DNA of 64,000 nt, taken from assembly GCA_003116995.1 (NCBI GenBank), contig BDSL01000027.1, positions 124,001-188,000 of the forward strand, read 5' to 3'. The notes under the pieces are model-generated. The model did no database searches. It was not told the DNA's origin and was given only the letters and a program-made list of their open reading frames with translations. The stretch is from Yamagishiella unicocca. Its lineage: Eukaryota > Chlorophyta > Chlorophyceae > Chlamydomonadales > Volvocaceae. Numbering within the stretch: the stretch's first letter is position 1; every line of letters begins with the position of its first letter. A program made the position numbers and the translations under genes. Below, piece by piece: positions 45,898 to 58,584 of the stretch.

Positions 45898-46434
45898 CCG
45901 TTGATGCGTGATTCAGCTGCTCGACGCTTGGGGTGCGTCGATAGTTAGGAGGCGATCGCTTCACTCCACCACACATTTCGTGGCGCAGATGTCCTAGAAA
46001 GGTAGTATGTCAGCCTACCCTTCGAAATCTCTCGAAAAAGCTCGCATGATCACTTCAACCAGTACTGCGCAGACACCTAACAACTGCACAGCGTCAGTTT
46101 ATTACTTATTGATGTATCGGCAACTATTTTGCCTGCCGCAAGCCCGCAAGCGCAGCCGTCCTGTACGACAGTCAAATCGCGCGGGTTCGGAACGACCTTT
46201 GTTTCAACTGTTGTTGTTGTGCGATCTCTCATCGATAACGGGGTCAGACGGTCGGCTGTACCTATGGCTTCCCCTTAGGTTTAGCTAGGAGCTGCTGGAC
46301 CGGTAGACATGGACAAACCCAACGGCTTCCTGCATCGGTAAGGGCAGACACCTGCCTCAACATTTCACATGCAAATTTTATTGCTACTTTCTCGCAAACC
46401 CGCTGACGCAACTATCGCGCACACGCGTGCCCAG
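45898..46434. promoter_or_regulatory. Divergent intergenic region, probable promoters
   Basis: It separates the ATG at 45897 (minus) from the first recognisable exon of the methyltransferase gene at 46435 (plus). It must hold the promoter of the former and probably the first exon and promoter of the latter. GC is clearly lower than in the flanking exons. I could not identify the missing first exon. Confidence 0.4.
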
Positions 46435-47714
46435 GCACCCTGAGAAGGCTGAGCATAACCAATACTGGTATTCATCGCACACCATCGGGAAGATTGTTGA
46501 GGTAGGTACTCCCAAGAGTGCCGTTATTATCGCGTCACTGATTGTGAAACTGTGCAGCGCACACTCGCCGTCAGCTGTCCCACCGCCAACGGTTCCACGC
46601 TTCCGTTCCGTAGGAGCTATCTGCTTCGGCAACCCGTGTCGCCTGTTTGTCTACGCCTTCCATATACTTCTCACTCCCGGTACGTGATGAAAGCTTGTGG
46701 CAATCGTATATGTGTGCTGCGAGGGAGTACACGGGGCAACTGACGCAGCGCAGGGCCAGGGTGAAATGGGGGTTGGGGCCGTTTAGCGTATTATGAGCAC
46801 CATGCAAATCCGAGGCTAACTGTGTGCGGATACCCAAGAGGCGGGGGTTTTGCAGGCGGAGCAGCTGAATGACCAATGAATGGAGCCCTGCACTCCCTTC
46901 GAATTGTGACCACCTTTTCTTACCGCACCTCGCCCTTTCCCACCCATACCACCAGCGCGGAACCCCTCTACGGGCCGACGCGTGGCTGTTTGACTTTGAC
47001 GACCAGTGGGCCTCCGACCCGCATTTTGTGCGCTACGACTTCAACGCACCGGAGGACATCCCCGAGCACCTGCGCGGCACGTTCGACTGCGTCGTCATCG
47101 ACCCGCCGTTCATCACACGGGAGGTGTGGCAGCAGTATGCCCAGGCGGCAAGGTTGCTGCTACTGCCTGGAGGTGCGGGGGCGGGCGGAGAGGAAGCCTG
47201 GGGACATCGGCGGGGGGCAACACATAGGCGGGCGGGGGGGCGGCCTGGCGGGCGGTGTCTGACGGCAGCTGTGGAGGTCATCGTCGCGTAGCGGGTCAGC
47301 CTCTTGCGAGAGACCGCTGCATTGAGCCTAGCGCACCGCTTGCCGCTGCCAACAGAGCGGCCCTGCGGACATCAAATGCAATATTAAGGGTTCAATTTGA
47401 TCTGCACCGGCGTACACACATTCCGTATTCCGTCCCTCGCCATCTTCCAAACCTCCAGCATGCTTTCATGCTCTCCCCGCGCCTCACTACCTCCCCCGAT
47501 GACACACAAATCCGTGCCGCCAGGCAAGATAGTCGCCACCACGGTAGCTGAGAACGCGGCCATGTTGACCGAGGTCCTGCCGGGTGGAAGTGACGTCCGG
47601 CCGACACCCTTCCGCCCGTCCATCCCGCATCTCATCTACCAGTACAACCTCTTCACCAACTACCCGCCCGCCGTGCTGTGCGAAGTCAACCCAGAGATCC
47701 CGCCCGACGACTGA
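46435..47714 (+). CDS. N6AMT2/EEF1AKMT1-type methyltransferase, 5' exons unresolved
   Basis: Three exons are clear or likely. Exon 46435-46501 encodes HPEKAEHNQYWYSSHTIGKI, the substrate-side motif before the SAM domain. Exon 46956-47172 encodes AWLFDFDDQWASDPHFVRYD and CVVIDPPFITREVWQQYA, where DPPF is the catalytic motif IV of amino/lysine methyltransferases. Exon 47524-47714 restores the frame (PGG|KIVATTVAENA) and ends NPEIPPDD. The family (PF10237) methylates a lysine of elongation factor 1A in fungi and animals; the algal substrate is inferred. The first SAM-binding strand should lie in a small exon between 46502 and 46955. A stretch near 46553 reading RTLAVSCPTANG is a candidate, but the phase does not close. 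The start codon is not located. Confidence 0.78.
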
Positions 47715-48474
47715 TGATGCGGTGGGGGTGACTGAGGCAGTGAGGACACGGTGGGGAGGAGGCAGCGGTGATGTGCCGGGCTTGCCTTGCCCCCAAGCAC
47801 GCACGTGGCGCCGTACCGTGCAAAATGGACGCCGCGGCCCAACGTGATTGGATGATACGACACCGCTGTCGTACGAACAGCCAAGGCTGCTGCGGCTGTT
47901 TCCTGGGGGCGGGGGCCTTGCGGCTGCCTCGCGCGGGCGATGCACCTCTCACCTCGCTGCGCTTTGGCTACGCGCGTGCTAAGGGGTGATAGCTATCGTG
48001 TGCCTGGATCCAGGCATCCGGATGAGCTCTCCCTCCGGGAGGAGCCTCGTGGTTGCTGCGCATCAGGCGTGCAGCGGGATGTCATGCCCCAGCATCAACG
48101 TAATCTTTTCGCCTGGTGTCCGCGGCAGCCGAAGACTGCTGTGGGGCATGACTGTTGGGCATGACAAGGAAATGTGTTTGGGCAGTGGCGTGTGTCCTCG
48201 TGAGTCGCGTTTGTGGTCGCCTCAAGGTGTAGGGTGGCCAAATAAGCTAGATCCGGCCCGGGAGCACTGGGCGAATTGGATGATGGGTTCCTCCTTGGCC
48301 ACGGCTTCATCACATGCACGGTTCAGCCCGTGATAAGCATTCGTGCTAAGTAATCAGTACTTTTGTCAGCGCGCTGGGACAGGTCGAGATTCGCCATTCC
48401 TGGTGCCTCGTGGTGGGTTTCGTTTAAGGGTCGAGCAGGAATCGTCGTTTGATGTTCCTAGAACGGGCGCTCAC

Positions 48475-48479
48475 TGTAA
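48475..48479 (+). terminator. Poly(A) signal TGTAA
   Basis: TGTAA about 760 bp after the methyltransferase stop; plausible but not unique. Confidence 0.35.
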
Positions 48480-48794
48480 AGGCGGAGGCGTCAAAGAGAG
48501 GAGGAACTCAAGCCTGTGGAGCCGTGCACGTCATGTCGCTGGCTTCTACCCGCCCTCCCAACCCAGCCTAAAACAGCCCCGCGCACGATCCTGAAACAAG
48601 TTGCCCAGCATGCAATTCCATACGACTGTACAGACGTTTCCTGCTCGGCTTTTACTATCGATGCCGACCTAGGGGTTTCCTCTCAAAGCCCACGTAGAAG
48701 GGTTGCGAAGGGTCATGCGGGGTGCGAGCGGGTTCGAGGTACGGATCGTGTTCGGACCCCAGGCATCGTTTGATTCAGCCATGTCGAATAAGCG

Positions 48795-49055
48795 CTAGAG
48801 GCCATAGCCATCAGGCTGCCGTTTGCTGTCGTCGGCGGCCTTCAGCAGCGGAACAACACGGTGCAATACACTGAACTGCCCGCCAAACACCCGCAACCAT
48901 GGAACATTACCCCTCCTCAACGCTCCCCGTAACACTTCATACCGTTCCAGGTACGCAAATTCGTCCCCATGGGCATACGGGGTCGCAGTCATATATAGCT
49001 CTGATACTGGACCTGGGAGACCTGTTGGGACCTGGGCGGCAACGCTCATCCACAT
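48795..49055 (-). CDS. Possible small ORF, 86 aa, function unknown
   Basis: The frame encodes SELYMTATPYAHGDEFAYLE and LRGALRRGNVPWLRVFGGQF before a TAG. The amino-acid composition looks protein-like rather than random, yet third positions are not strongly G/C as in the neighbouring genes. An in-frame stop lies just upstream, so it would have to start at or near the ATG at 49055. It could equally be a fragment of a decayed mobile element. Confidence 0.3.
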   Translation of the reverse strand: MWMSVAAQVPTGLPGPVSELYMTATPYAHGDEFAYLERYEVLRGALRRGNVPWLRVFGGQFSVLHRVVPLLKAADDSKRQPDGYGL

Positions 49056-49350
49056 TAGGCTGATGTTGCGTGCGTTACGAACAGGTAATCATCTGTTCCG
49101 CGATTGTCATCGCCCAGGGATTGAGTTGGCGCTTCAGAAGGACCCACGGTGACCAATACATAGACGTATGCTAACCTCTTCCATGCACATATGGAGTTGT
49201 AGGAATGCTTGTTGGTAGGAATCGGTTTCTAGGCATTGTCCTTTGCACTACGCGAGATAGTTGCTTCCAGCTCCAGGGAGGCCCCTGCAAGTACTCTCTT
49301 TAGGCGCACTGCCTTACCGTGCTCCTCCCTTTCCGGGTTGCCTAGGCACC

Positions 49351-52300
49351 ATGTCGCACAGGAAGTTCGAACGTGAGTTCATTCTATACCTCCACATTAA
49401 CGCGCAGCGCCGTCCTTGTCCTTTCGCCGCCGCTTTCCAGTATGGCGGCTAAACACCAGACATATGTGCACTGCTTTGCTTATTACAGTTATATATTCTC
49501 TTATGGAAAAATTGAGCTCTTCTTGCTCGGCGGCTGCTTTGGGGAATCGGTGGAATGCGGCTCTGCAAGTCGGCGCCGGCACATACTGCAAAGTCTGATT
49601 AAATTAATCCCTGTGCACATGCTGCTTGCAGATCCCAGGAGTGGCTCCCTGGGCTTCTGTCCCAGGAAGCGCTGCCGCCGCGGTCGGGGCAAGGTAAAGT
49701 CCTTCCCCAGGGACGATGCCTCCAAGCCGGTGCATCTGACCGCCTTCATGGGCTACAAGGCCGGTAAGTTTGGCCACACCTTTGCATCGCGCGCCGAGGG
49801 CATTTTGTGCGGCGCTCCTGCCCGAGTTCCCTCGTTTGCGCGTCCAGCTCCCGGATCGATTGCCGCTCTGGACGGCTTTATTAATCGTTATAATGTGTGT
49901 AATGGTATTGGCGAAAGGCGGTCGGCTCGTCTGGCGGCTAAGTACGGGGCATCGACTGACGCGGCTGCCTTCCTTCATTAACCATAGGCATGACGCACAT
50001 TGTGCGTGAGGTGGAGAAGCCTGGCTCGAAGCTGCATAAGAAGGAGACCTGCGAGCCGGTCACCATCATCGAGTGCCCTCCTATGGTTGTCGTCGGCGTG
50101 GTCGGTTACGTGAAGACCCCGCGTGGTCTGCGCTCGCTGAACGCCGTCTGGGCTGAGCACCTGAGCGATGAGATCAAGCGCAGGTGTGTCCATGGTCACT
50201 GCACCGCGTGCGTCTTCAACACCCGGCTGGTGTGACACAGCATTACAATGGGATTCTTGCGTCCCTACGAGTGGGGATGTGCATGGGTGGGCTTGAGGGG
50301 GCACGGACGGGAATTTGTGCGGGGTGCAGCTGTCGGCAGTAGACATGACTTGTCAGCTTGGAGTGGAAGCGCGAGTTGTCACCGTAATTATCCGCGTGAT
50401 GCTTGTATCGTGCCATGGCACGAAGCTTTGGCGTGTGTGGGGGGGTTCGACTTTCGTGAGTACCCCGGCAAGCCCGTGACGGACTGTGCGCTAGTGGCAT
50501 GTTTGGATCTCCTGGCCTGGTCAAAGTGTACTCAGCCGGCTAATGGGGCAGAGTATCATTAGTTGCGGCGGCCTGGCCGATGACTCATGCATACAAGAGT
50601 CCGCACTGCGAAAGTTCGCCCGCCGCTTGGCACTGTACGGACGGGAACAGGTTCTGCTTTCAGGGCGTAACATTTACCGAGATTGCTTCATACTGTTACC
50701 TGGACCGGCCATGCGAGTGAGGCGAGACGTGAATCCCGTTTCCGGTAATGTTAACCGTCGCACTGTCTCACGTGCGTAGGTTCTACAAGAACTGGTACAA
50801 GGCCAAGAAGAAGGCGTTCTCCAAGTACGCCAAGAAGTACTCTGACGGCAAGAAGGCCATCGAGGCCGAGCTGGCCAGCTTGAAGAAGCACTGCTCCACC
50901 ATCCGCGTGCTGGCTCACACCCAGGTCAAGAAGCTGGGCTTCGGCCAGAAGAAGGCGCACCTGATCGAGATCCAGGTGCGTTAGGGCTAGATCCGGGTCG
51001 CGCAGGAGCCGCGTAGCATGCGGGGGTCCCTTTGAAGGGGGTTCAGGCCGGACGTGCGCTCTGCGGTCATGCTACAAGCAGATCCCCGCGCGTGTGTGTG
51101 TTTCACTCGCGAGGTTGTCAGGGCCGGACGTATGTGTGTTTCACTCCGACTCGCGCCTATCGGCTGATGTGTGGATCACCACTCTCTACCCCGGCTGGCT
51201 GGCTGGCACTGCAGGTCAACGGCGGCAGCATTGCGCAGAAGGTCGACTTCGCCTACAGCATGTTCGAGAAGCAGGTGTCGGTGGACGCTGTGTTCCAGAC
51301 CAACGAGATGATCGACACGATCGCCATCACGCAGGGTTACGGAGTGCAGGGTGTGGTCCAGCGCTGGGGCGTGACCCGCCTCCCGCGCAAGACCCATCGT
51401 GGTCTCCGTAAGGTGGCTTGCATTGGCGCCTGGCATCCGGCCCGCGTGAAGTGGACCGTGGCCCGTGCTGGTCAGCAGGGTTTCCACCACCGTACCGAGA
51501 TCAACAAGAAGGTGCGCCGGCCGGCAATGCGCGGACAAACTGACTCGAGTAGTGTGGACAAACTGACTCTAGTGTGGACCACCGACTCGAATAGTGTGGA
51601 CAAACTGACTCGAATAGTGTGGACAAACTGACTCGAATAGTGTGGACCAGAGCCGTCACCAGTAGGGCCGCATGCGATGTTGGCGGGGTCTCACGGTCGT
51701 ATCGTGAACGGGCTTCTCTGCGGCATTGGAGCAAGCTTGGTGCAGTGCAGGCAGAATGCTGGGCGGGCGGGCGTGAACAGTTCGTGTTGATGGACTGACA
51801 GTGACTACGAGAGAAACTTACTCGCCGCCGGGCCGCCTCGTTGCGGTGCTTGCATTGTGACACGCAGGTGTACAAGATCGGCAAGAAGGGCGAGGCCTCT
51901 CACTCGGCCACCACCGACTTCGACGTGACCAAGAAGGAGATCACCCCCATGGGCGGCTTCGCGCACTACGGTGTGGTGGGCGAGGACTACATCATGATTA
52001 AGGTGAGCATGGCCGCGTCATTTGGCGGGAGGTCATTCATGTGGGGTGTGGCGAGAGGGCCAGGGCTCCCGTTAGTGTCACTCTGGGTGGTGTGTTATCG
52101 TTTCTTGTTCGCCCCAACCCTACTGCGGCCGGGCTATGCCATGTGATGGTATCCTATGCGGTATATGCCCGAGTCACCGGTGGGCGTTATTGAGTCGTAA
52201 TCATGGGCATGCGCTGGAGAGACATGACTGAGTTTTCCTGGGCATGGGATGGACCTACCGTTACGCTTGCATACCCCATGCTATGTGAATGTTCCTAAAC

Positions 52301-52524
52301 CCTCCCGTGTATCCTCTGAACTCGCCCTCTCTTGCTCGCAGGGTGCCGTCCCGGGCACGAAGAAGCGCGCCATCACCCTGCGTCGCTCGCTGCTGCCCCA
52401 GACCAGCCGCAGCGCCCTGGAGGAGATCAAGCTCAAGTTCATCGACACGGCGTCGAAGTTCGGCCACGGTCGCTTCCAGACCAGCGAGGAGAAGATGAAG
52501 ACCTACGGCCGCATCAAGGCCTAG
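49351..52524 (+). CDS. RPL3: 60S ribosomal protein L3 (uL3), seven exons, complete
   Basis: Exons 49351-49372, 49632-49763, 49988-50183, 50780-50975, 51215-51511, 51868-52002 and 52342-52524 join to 386 aa, the usual length. The start [16 protein letters not shown] and the end [11 protein letters not shown] are diagnostic. [18 protein letters not shown], the W-finger [20 protein letters not shown] and HHRTEINKK, all near the peptidyl-transferase centre, are intact. The histidine in the HHRTEIN motif, methylated in other eukaryotes, is present. L3 is a core large-subunit protein that docks rRNA helices around the catalytic centre. Codon use is strongly biased to C/G, as expected of a highly expressed gene. 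The 22-bp first exon encodes only seven residues. No frameshift is seen. Confidence 0.99.
51534..51649. repeat. 23-bp minisatellite in RPL3 intron 5
   Basis: Four to five units built on GTGGACAAACTGACTCGAAT lie just after the exon ending at 51511. The last three are regular at 23 bp and the earlier ones carry small deletions. The array starts about 20 bp past the 5' splice site. Confidence 0.9.
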
Positions 52525-52747
52525 AGCTCCCTGCATTCTCCAAAGCGATGACGGCTTGTGTGTGTGTGCTGGCTGCAAGTCCGGGGGCTGAGGTTGCGAA
52601 TCCTCCATGCCTGGGTCCGTGTGCATTGTCCTCGACGGATTTTCCATGGGCGGGCACTGGGGTTAGCAATGCAGCTGCCGGACTGGCTCTGGTGCGACAT
52701 ATATTTGCCTAACAAACAGACTTCCTTGTCTCGAACGAATCAAAAAT

Positions 52748-52752
52748 GTAAG
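52748..52752 (+). terminator. RPL3 poly(A) signal TGTAA
   Basis: TGTAA 224 bp after the RPL3 stop, a typical distance for a short 3' UTR of a ribosomal-protein mRNA. Confidence 0.7.
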
Positions 52753-52996
52753 CAACCCAGACAGGCCAGTATGCTGGCTCTCGGGCAGTTGTGTGGATTC
52801 TATTACAGGATGAAAGCACGCTCTTGCTAGGGCGTGAAATTGTTCTGCACACTTCTCAACAAAAAACGCACACCCCTCGACAAGTCAGATAGACGGGACC
52901 CTTTTCGGGCTCCCGCTGCCGTCCCGCGACCCGCATAGCCGTTTGGGTGCGTTGGCTGGCCGATATCTTACAAGGCGCGGACATGAAACTAAACCC

Positions 52997-53080
52997 ATAC
53001 AGGTAAGGCCAACACACGTAAGGACACGTACAACACGTAAGGACACGTACACGTACACGTAAGGACACGTACAAAATGTT
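52997..53080. repeat. Short repeats of ACACGTAAGGACACGTAC type
   Basis: ACACGTAAGGACACGTAC recurs three times with variable ACGTAC spacers. ACGT palindromes make the stretch largely self-complementary. Confidence 0.8.
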
Positions 53081-56000
53081 GCCGTACCTCGCCGTACCTG
53101 GTGGCGACTGATGGCCACAAGGGCGCAGCTCTGCGCATGCAGCAAGGCTCCATCACAGTGTTGTTGCCCTGGACATTCCATGCAGTGCAATTCGATTCGA
53201 AGGGCCGAAGGGGCGTCAGGAAAGCACTGGTAATCCGGACTCGGTGAAGACGGACCCCAAGGGATGGACGGGCGCTCATCCCCTGGCGCCGACAATTGAC
53301 CTTAAGGAGTTCCTTATGGCAGTTAGTTCGAACCGACTCGACTGACTACTGCCTGGTGCATTATGTATACCTGTCAGTGGCGCACAGTTAACCGGCCTGC
53401 GGTGCTTGCGGACAGACAAGTTGTAATGTTCCGGTTTTTGGAGTCGCTGTTTGCATCGCTGGTGTGTCGCATGGTCGAAGGGTGAACAGGGGGTGAACAC
53501 AAATTCAGCTCCGGGGCGCCTACAAATTTTGAAGCTTGATGTTGCATGCAGCGCCGTTTTCAACAATTGTGATCAGGTAATATTCTACCTCAAGAAGTCC
53601 GTAATGGCTTACGGCCAAGACTTCGGACGGTGATTGCAATGGGATTTAGCCCAGTCATCAAACCGATATAGGAATACCGACGCCCCTTGCAAAGGGATGC
53701 ATGATGGCGCGTGACGTGGCCGAAAACAGTGCACAGCTTGGAGAGCCGCATTTTGTCAAATGCCTTCCTTAACGACGGTACTCGCAAATAGATGGGCCCG
53801 GAGGACCGCAGGCGAAAGGCCCCCCCAGGGCCGTGCAGAAAGAGGTAAGCAAAAACACCAACAGTCCCTATTCGCTCGTCCAGTCCGGGCAGGCGGGCGG
53901 CCGAACGGTCTACAAAGCACGGAGGGGTCATCAACAAAGCGGGCTGCACCGGACTGGGCCCACCGTAATTGCAGTTACTACTCTAGATACAGACACGCAA
54001 ACTAACTGTTCACGAGCAAAAATCCATTCCATCAAAGCGAATGGACCATTGCTCCATCCCAGTCAACTTGCGTCGACGACCAAGGGCAGTAATGTCAGGA
54101 TGGCTACCTTCCGTGTTCTAAACCTCGCAACGACTAACGGCCAATTCTTGCGGATGAACCATTTTTGGCACAAGGTTGACAGTCAAAGCGAGCTGTAGCT
54201 ACCGGTAGCATTCCAAACTTCGGCCCCGTTTTTTGGATATTTGAACCGGCAGGAACCGGCACTGATGAACCTGCCTCCATCCAAACGTACACATTATTAT
54301 CAAGGCCATCAGGACAAGCACCATTTCCGTAGCCCTTCTACCGGACTGAGGTATGGCCGTCATCGAGGTGTATTAATGAGTTAGGTACTGGCATTGCGTT
54401 GGGTGGGTGCAGCGTTGGCGTGCTGGACAAAACTGATTAATGCATACCAAGTTAGAGGCCGTTACGTACGCGTTCACTTCGATATACCCGTACGTTGCAC
54501 TTGAGCAGCTAAAGGTAAACAGCGTGCGTATACAGTAATGCTAAACACGTTCGTTTCCGCGTTTCCAAGAGCGTGGGTCTGCGAATTCAGTTGCAAACCA
54601 TCAATTCATGCATAATAAGTCACAAATAAGTTTTTACATTATCTTTCGGAGGAAACGTAGACACCGTCGGTATGCGGTGGGGCGTCAAGTAGCGCCGCCC
54701 ACCCCTCGCGTCCATGGTCCGTCCGTCCCGCATGAACATTGCATGACCAACGACAACTATGAGCGGCATTCCTCTGTTTTTTCTCAGTGGAGCTTGTAGC
54801 TATGTTCTGTACTGCCGTGCCACGTTCTGGTGACTGTTAGCTTGGATCTGTCCTTGGATACCTTCGCCCGGTCAGTCGTATTGGGTCGTATAATCGCCCG
54901 CCGTCACCGTCTCCCCTGAATGTACACTACTAATTCCATAGTTTCTACGTTGTTAAGAATTTAAAAAAATTTATTAATGTACAGCTTAAACGTTGATTAG
55001 GAACTTACAGTTATGGTTAACAACTTTTTGGCTGATACACCAATGGCTTTTTTAGCGATGCTTAATTGTAAGCGATCATAGCGGAGGGGTTTGGAACGGC
55101 TACTCGCTCCGGCAGATGCGATTAAACATTTTTTTCATGTTCCAAACAAATGCGTACAAGGGCATGGTCTTTGCAACCTAGTCGCTCGAAGTAAGACTGT
55201 GAATATAAACATAGTATATAACACCACTCCCTAAGCGAAAGGAGTGGGATTGTCTGAAAAGAAAACAATTTCTCCTACGATCCGAAGCGAAAGAAAGGTG
55301 CAACTTTGGCCGTAATACTGTGGTAATCACCTTCCTGTGAAACCAGCGCCCTCCAGCGCCTTGATCACTTGGGCGACCACTTGGTTTCGAAGGCTTCCCA
55401 AACCTAAAAGCCTGGCTTGACGCAAACTGTTCGGCTAGAAAGGAAGGATGGGAAGTGATTATGTAGTGCTGTGCCGGTAAAGATTGAGCGGATGCCGACG
55501 CTGGCCGACAGCAATGTCACTTGATGTCACTGTAGAAGGTAGCCTCGGCCTTCCCATCCAGATTGGAATGTATGTCACCGGTATTTGAAGAAAATGAACG
55601 ATGTAAAATTCATCTTCATGGCTGATTTCCGCGCACTTCCTTACAAAAGATGCAACTGACCGTCAACTCCCTGTCCTTCAAAACACGCGCATGCATGGTC
55701 TCCACCCGGGAAATATCCTTATTATGCACGTTTCTCGTCTCGTTCACAAAACTCTGAAGCTGGCCTCCGTCCCAATCGAGGAACTGGTGCCCGCAGGATG
55801 TGTTCGTCGTACACCGAGTTGTGACTCGCTAGAGGTGAATAGCCTGAGTCTCCACGGTCTCCACAAGGTGGGCTGCGCTGACGCAGACGGGTACATTAAC
55901 CTTATGAAGGAGGCAAGGAGCGTCTCATGTGATAAGGTGTACTGGATAATAATACATGGGAGGGCGACGCTCTCCCCGACCATCGAGTAGATTCGAGGCG

Positions 56001-56817
56001 TAGAACTGATAAATGCAGTGACCGTTACTTCTTTGATAGCAGCGGTCCCTTCCCCGGTGTTTCGTGATATTACTGCCTGCCATTAGGGAGCATGAAAATA
56101 CTTCACAATGGACGGACGCACTACGGGATGTCATGATGGTTATTGGAGGGTGTCCAGCCAGGTCCAGCTAATTACGATTAGCGGGGGGTCGAAGGGAATC
56201 GTTTCCAAGGCGAGGGTTGGGCATTCAGTGCTGATTAATATGAACTCAATAATTAGAAGTGCTACTGAGGCGAAGATATTTCGAAATGCTACGCCTTCTC
56301 CTGACCCGCGAATGCAAACGTACGTGGATAATTGCTCGCGGCTTTGCTCGTATCAGGGTTGGTTGGTTGCTCGTGCATGCCTTAGGTTGTGGCCTGTAAG
56401 TGGGGTACAGCCGCTACAAGGCGCTACATAGCATGGGGCTACGGCACTCCAGCGTGCATTGCGTGCATCGCATGTGCATCTGCATTCGACCCAGTTTGGT
56501 TGCCAGTTTCTCCGTTTCGATCTGTGCTGCTCCATTCACGTGTCCCCCCACTTAATCTTTGACTCTCATATGGGGACATGGGCTACGAATTTTCATGGTT
56601 AAGCTTCCCAGTATCTTGTCCCAAGCACAACAGTGATGAGTCAAAAGGGTCAAAACTGCGCAGTTGCAATGCGAATCACGGACGCCTGCGATCCAGAACA
56701 GCGTCCTTTGTCATTGGATAAAGAAGAGCCGGAGGTAAGATGGCTTCGAATGAGGCACGCTATCGCTTCACCGACCTGCAGCGTTCCGGCGCAGTCGTCC
56801 AACCAGCAGCCCCACAG

Positions 56818-56849
56818 CCTAATGCCCACCCTGCCTGGTGGGCATTAGG
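56818..56849. other. Perfect 13-bp inverted repeat with 6-nt loop
   Basis: CCTAATGCCCACC, loop CTGCCT, then GGTGGGCATTAGG: all 13 arm pairs are Watson-Crick. It is isolated in the gene-poor block, with no gene within 1.7 kb. Confidence 0.95.
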
Positions 56850-58584
56850 ACAACCATTTGCGAAGGTAATGCACTGATGACTGGTGCAGGTATCGCCCCT
56901 ACGTCGTTCCGGTATTGTGGGAACCGTCGGCGATGCGGCTGCGAAGACTGGTACTTGAGCTTTATTGCCGGGATGCGGAATACATTTTGGACAGTAACAA
57001 ATGCGTAGCCTATCAATCTGCCGGTGTCGATTCAGCTTCTGACGTATCCAGTAGTGTTTCGGGGAGCTAGGCTGCCTCTACGGATTGCTCTTGCGCTGGC
57101 AGCCATGGTGACTCCATATTTCTATCCGTATAACGTGAAAGACGCTTTGATCTGTCCTAAGCTAGTGCTTTGGGCCGCAGTTGCGATGCAGCGACGGAGC
57201 TAATTATACGGTGTTAGATAGTGAGCCAATAAGTTACTAGATGCTGAGTCAATCCACAGGTACACGGAATCATTTGTGCAGTGTCGCGGAATTTATATGA
57301 GCGCATGACCTTATCCCGTTCCTTTTGCCGGAAGCGCCGTACGTCATACAAATTGGTATCGTTTGGGCTCGTCAAGGTAGCGGGTAAGCAAGTAATTCAC
57401 GAGCGTGCCCGGTATCAGATATTGCCGCCCTCGATCAATCACGGCAAGCGCCCCTTACTTGGCAAGTTGGCATCCTTGCAGCACGTTGGTGTCTGTTCGT
57501 CTCTTCCAGTGCGCTTCGGCAATTCATTTAAGTCACGGTCAATCTTATGGAATTCAGTGAACAGTAACCTCACCAGTGAAGCATGAACCAGGCAGACAAA
57601 CATATTCCGTAATTAATTTTTGGGGCATTGTCTGATGCACCCATGCATTTGATGTTAGGTGCATTATTGTACATACGCTGATGTCGCATATCTGCTAAAT
57701 TGCCCCATGCCGGCTGCGAGTACGTCGCGTCGTACCGTAGTACTGCGCATTTTCATACCTATCATAGCGGCAGAGTCCGACCGTTTGCGTAAGGTAGTGT
57801 GAGACTCTTTGCGCATACGGGGCCCAGAGCCTTGCAGATGCTGCATTCGACGTCCAGCCCCGCCTGTCTTCGTCACACCGGCTAGGTCACTGCATTCAAA
57901 CGAACGCACCACACGGTCTTCTCTAGCCACCACGGGCTCTACGCTTATACGGACAACCATTTTCGGCGCATAACGGAACTCAGTTTGCACATCATCAAGG
58001 TAGCCCAGTATGGGGCACAGGTCGTGCGTGCCGCGCATGATAGCCCTGTTCATTGGTCTCACACTCTTGACAACAATACAAGCAGCTGATGAAAGGAGAG
58101 AACTTCAAGGTGCGTCGAGGGCTCAGCTCGCGGGGCGGGCGGAGGTGGGCGGGCGTCTTGCGGCTTGAACAGCACCGCGATATTGGTTAATGCGAGCCTG
58201 AATGCTTCAAATGGTGTCTACATGGCCTGGATGCTTATGGCGTCAACAGAAGTGCGGCGTTTACGGAACCATCCGTTTGCTGGCTGAAATGGCGCAAACA
58301 CTGCGAGGGGCCACGCCTGGCGTATCATGTCATCCCACGCTTCACAGTACCATAAGAAGTAGTCCATAGGAGCGATCTGTGCGTCACAGGGCTTGTCGTC
58401 GCGGTCCACGAGCGTGATGGTTCGACAGGACTGAAGCATTTAGGGGCGACGGTCTTTGGCAGCCGTATGCACTGCGAACATAACTTCGTTGCGGAACGTC
58501 AATTGAAATCAGGAAAATAATGGTTATTTAACGAATTGAGTCGCTTCACAAGCCAACTTGACTGCCATCTGCCGCTCGATGCAG

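Larger units (their letters stand above)
47715..49350. other. 3' UTR of the methyltransferase gene and intergenic
   Basis: TGTAA at 48475 may end the methyltransferase transcript. A minus-strand ORF at 48795-49055 is listed separately with low confidence. The last bases before 49351 should be the RPL3 promoter and short 5' UTR. Confidence 0.45.
52525..58584. other. Gene-poor, AT-richer block between RPL3 and the HRGP gene
   Basis: About 6 kb with no exon I can support. It starts with the RPL3 3' UTR (poly(A) signal at 52748). Short ACACGTAAGGACACGTAC repeats lie at 52997-53080. GC falls markedly, with A/T runs around 54950-55300, and a perfect hairpin sits at 56818. The right end should contain the first exon(s) and promoter of the HRGP gene, including its signal peptide, which I could not find. 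Confidence 0.5.

Noticed and set aside
52140..52235. Possible C/D-box snoRNA in RPL3 intron 6 (GTGATGG ... CTGA)
   Set aside because: The C box is imperfect, the terminal bases do not pair, and no internal boxes are clear.
52885..53295. Minus-strand frame with RIELHCMECPGQQHCD and a good donor
   Set aside because: No upstream or downstream exon can be joined, and the following sequence is ACGT repeat. Kept as non-coding.
58536..58584. N-terminal extension of the HRGP frame beginning SRFTSQLDCHLPL
   Set aside because: It has no ATG and no signal peptide, and an in-phase acceptor (GATGCAG) follows. It is more likely intron.
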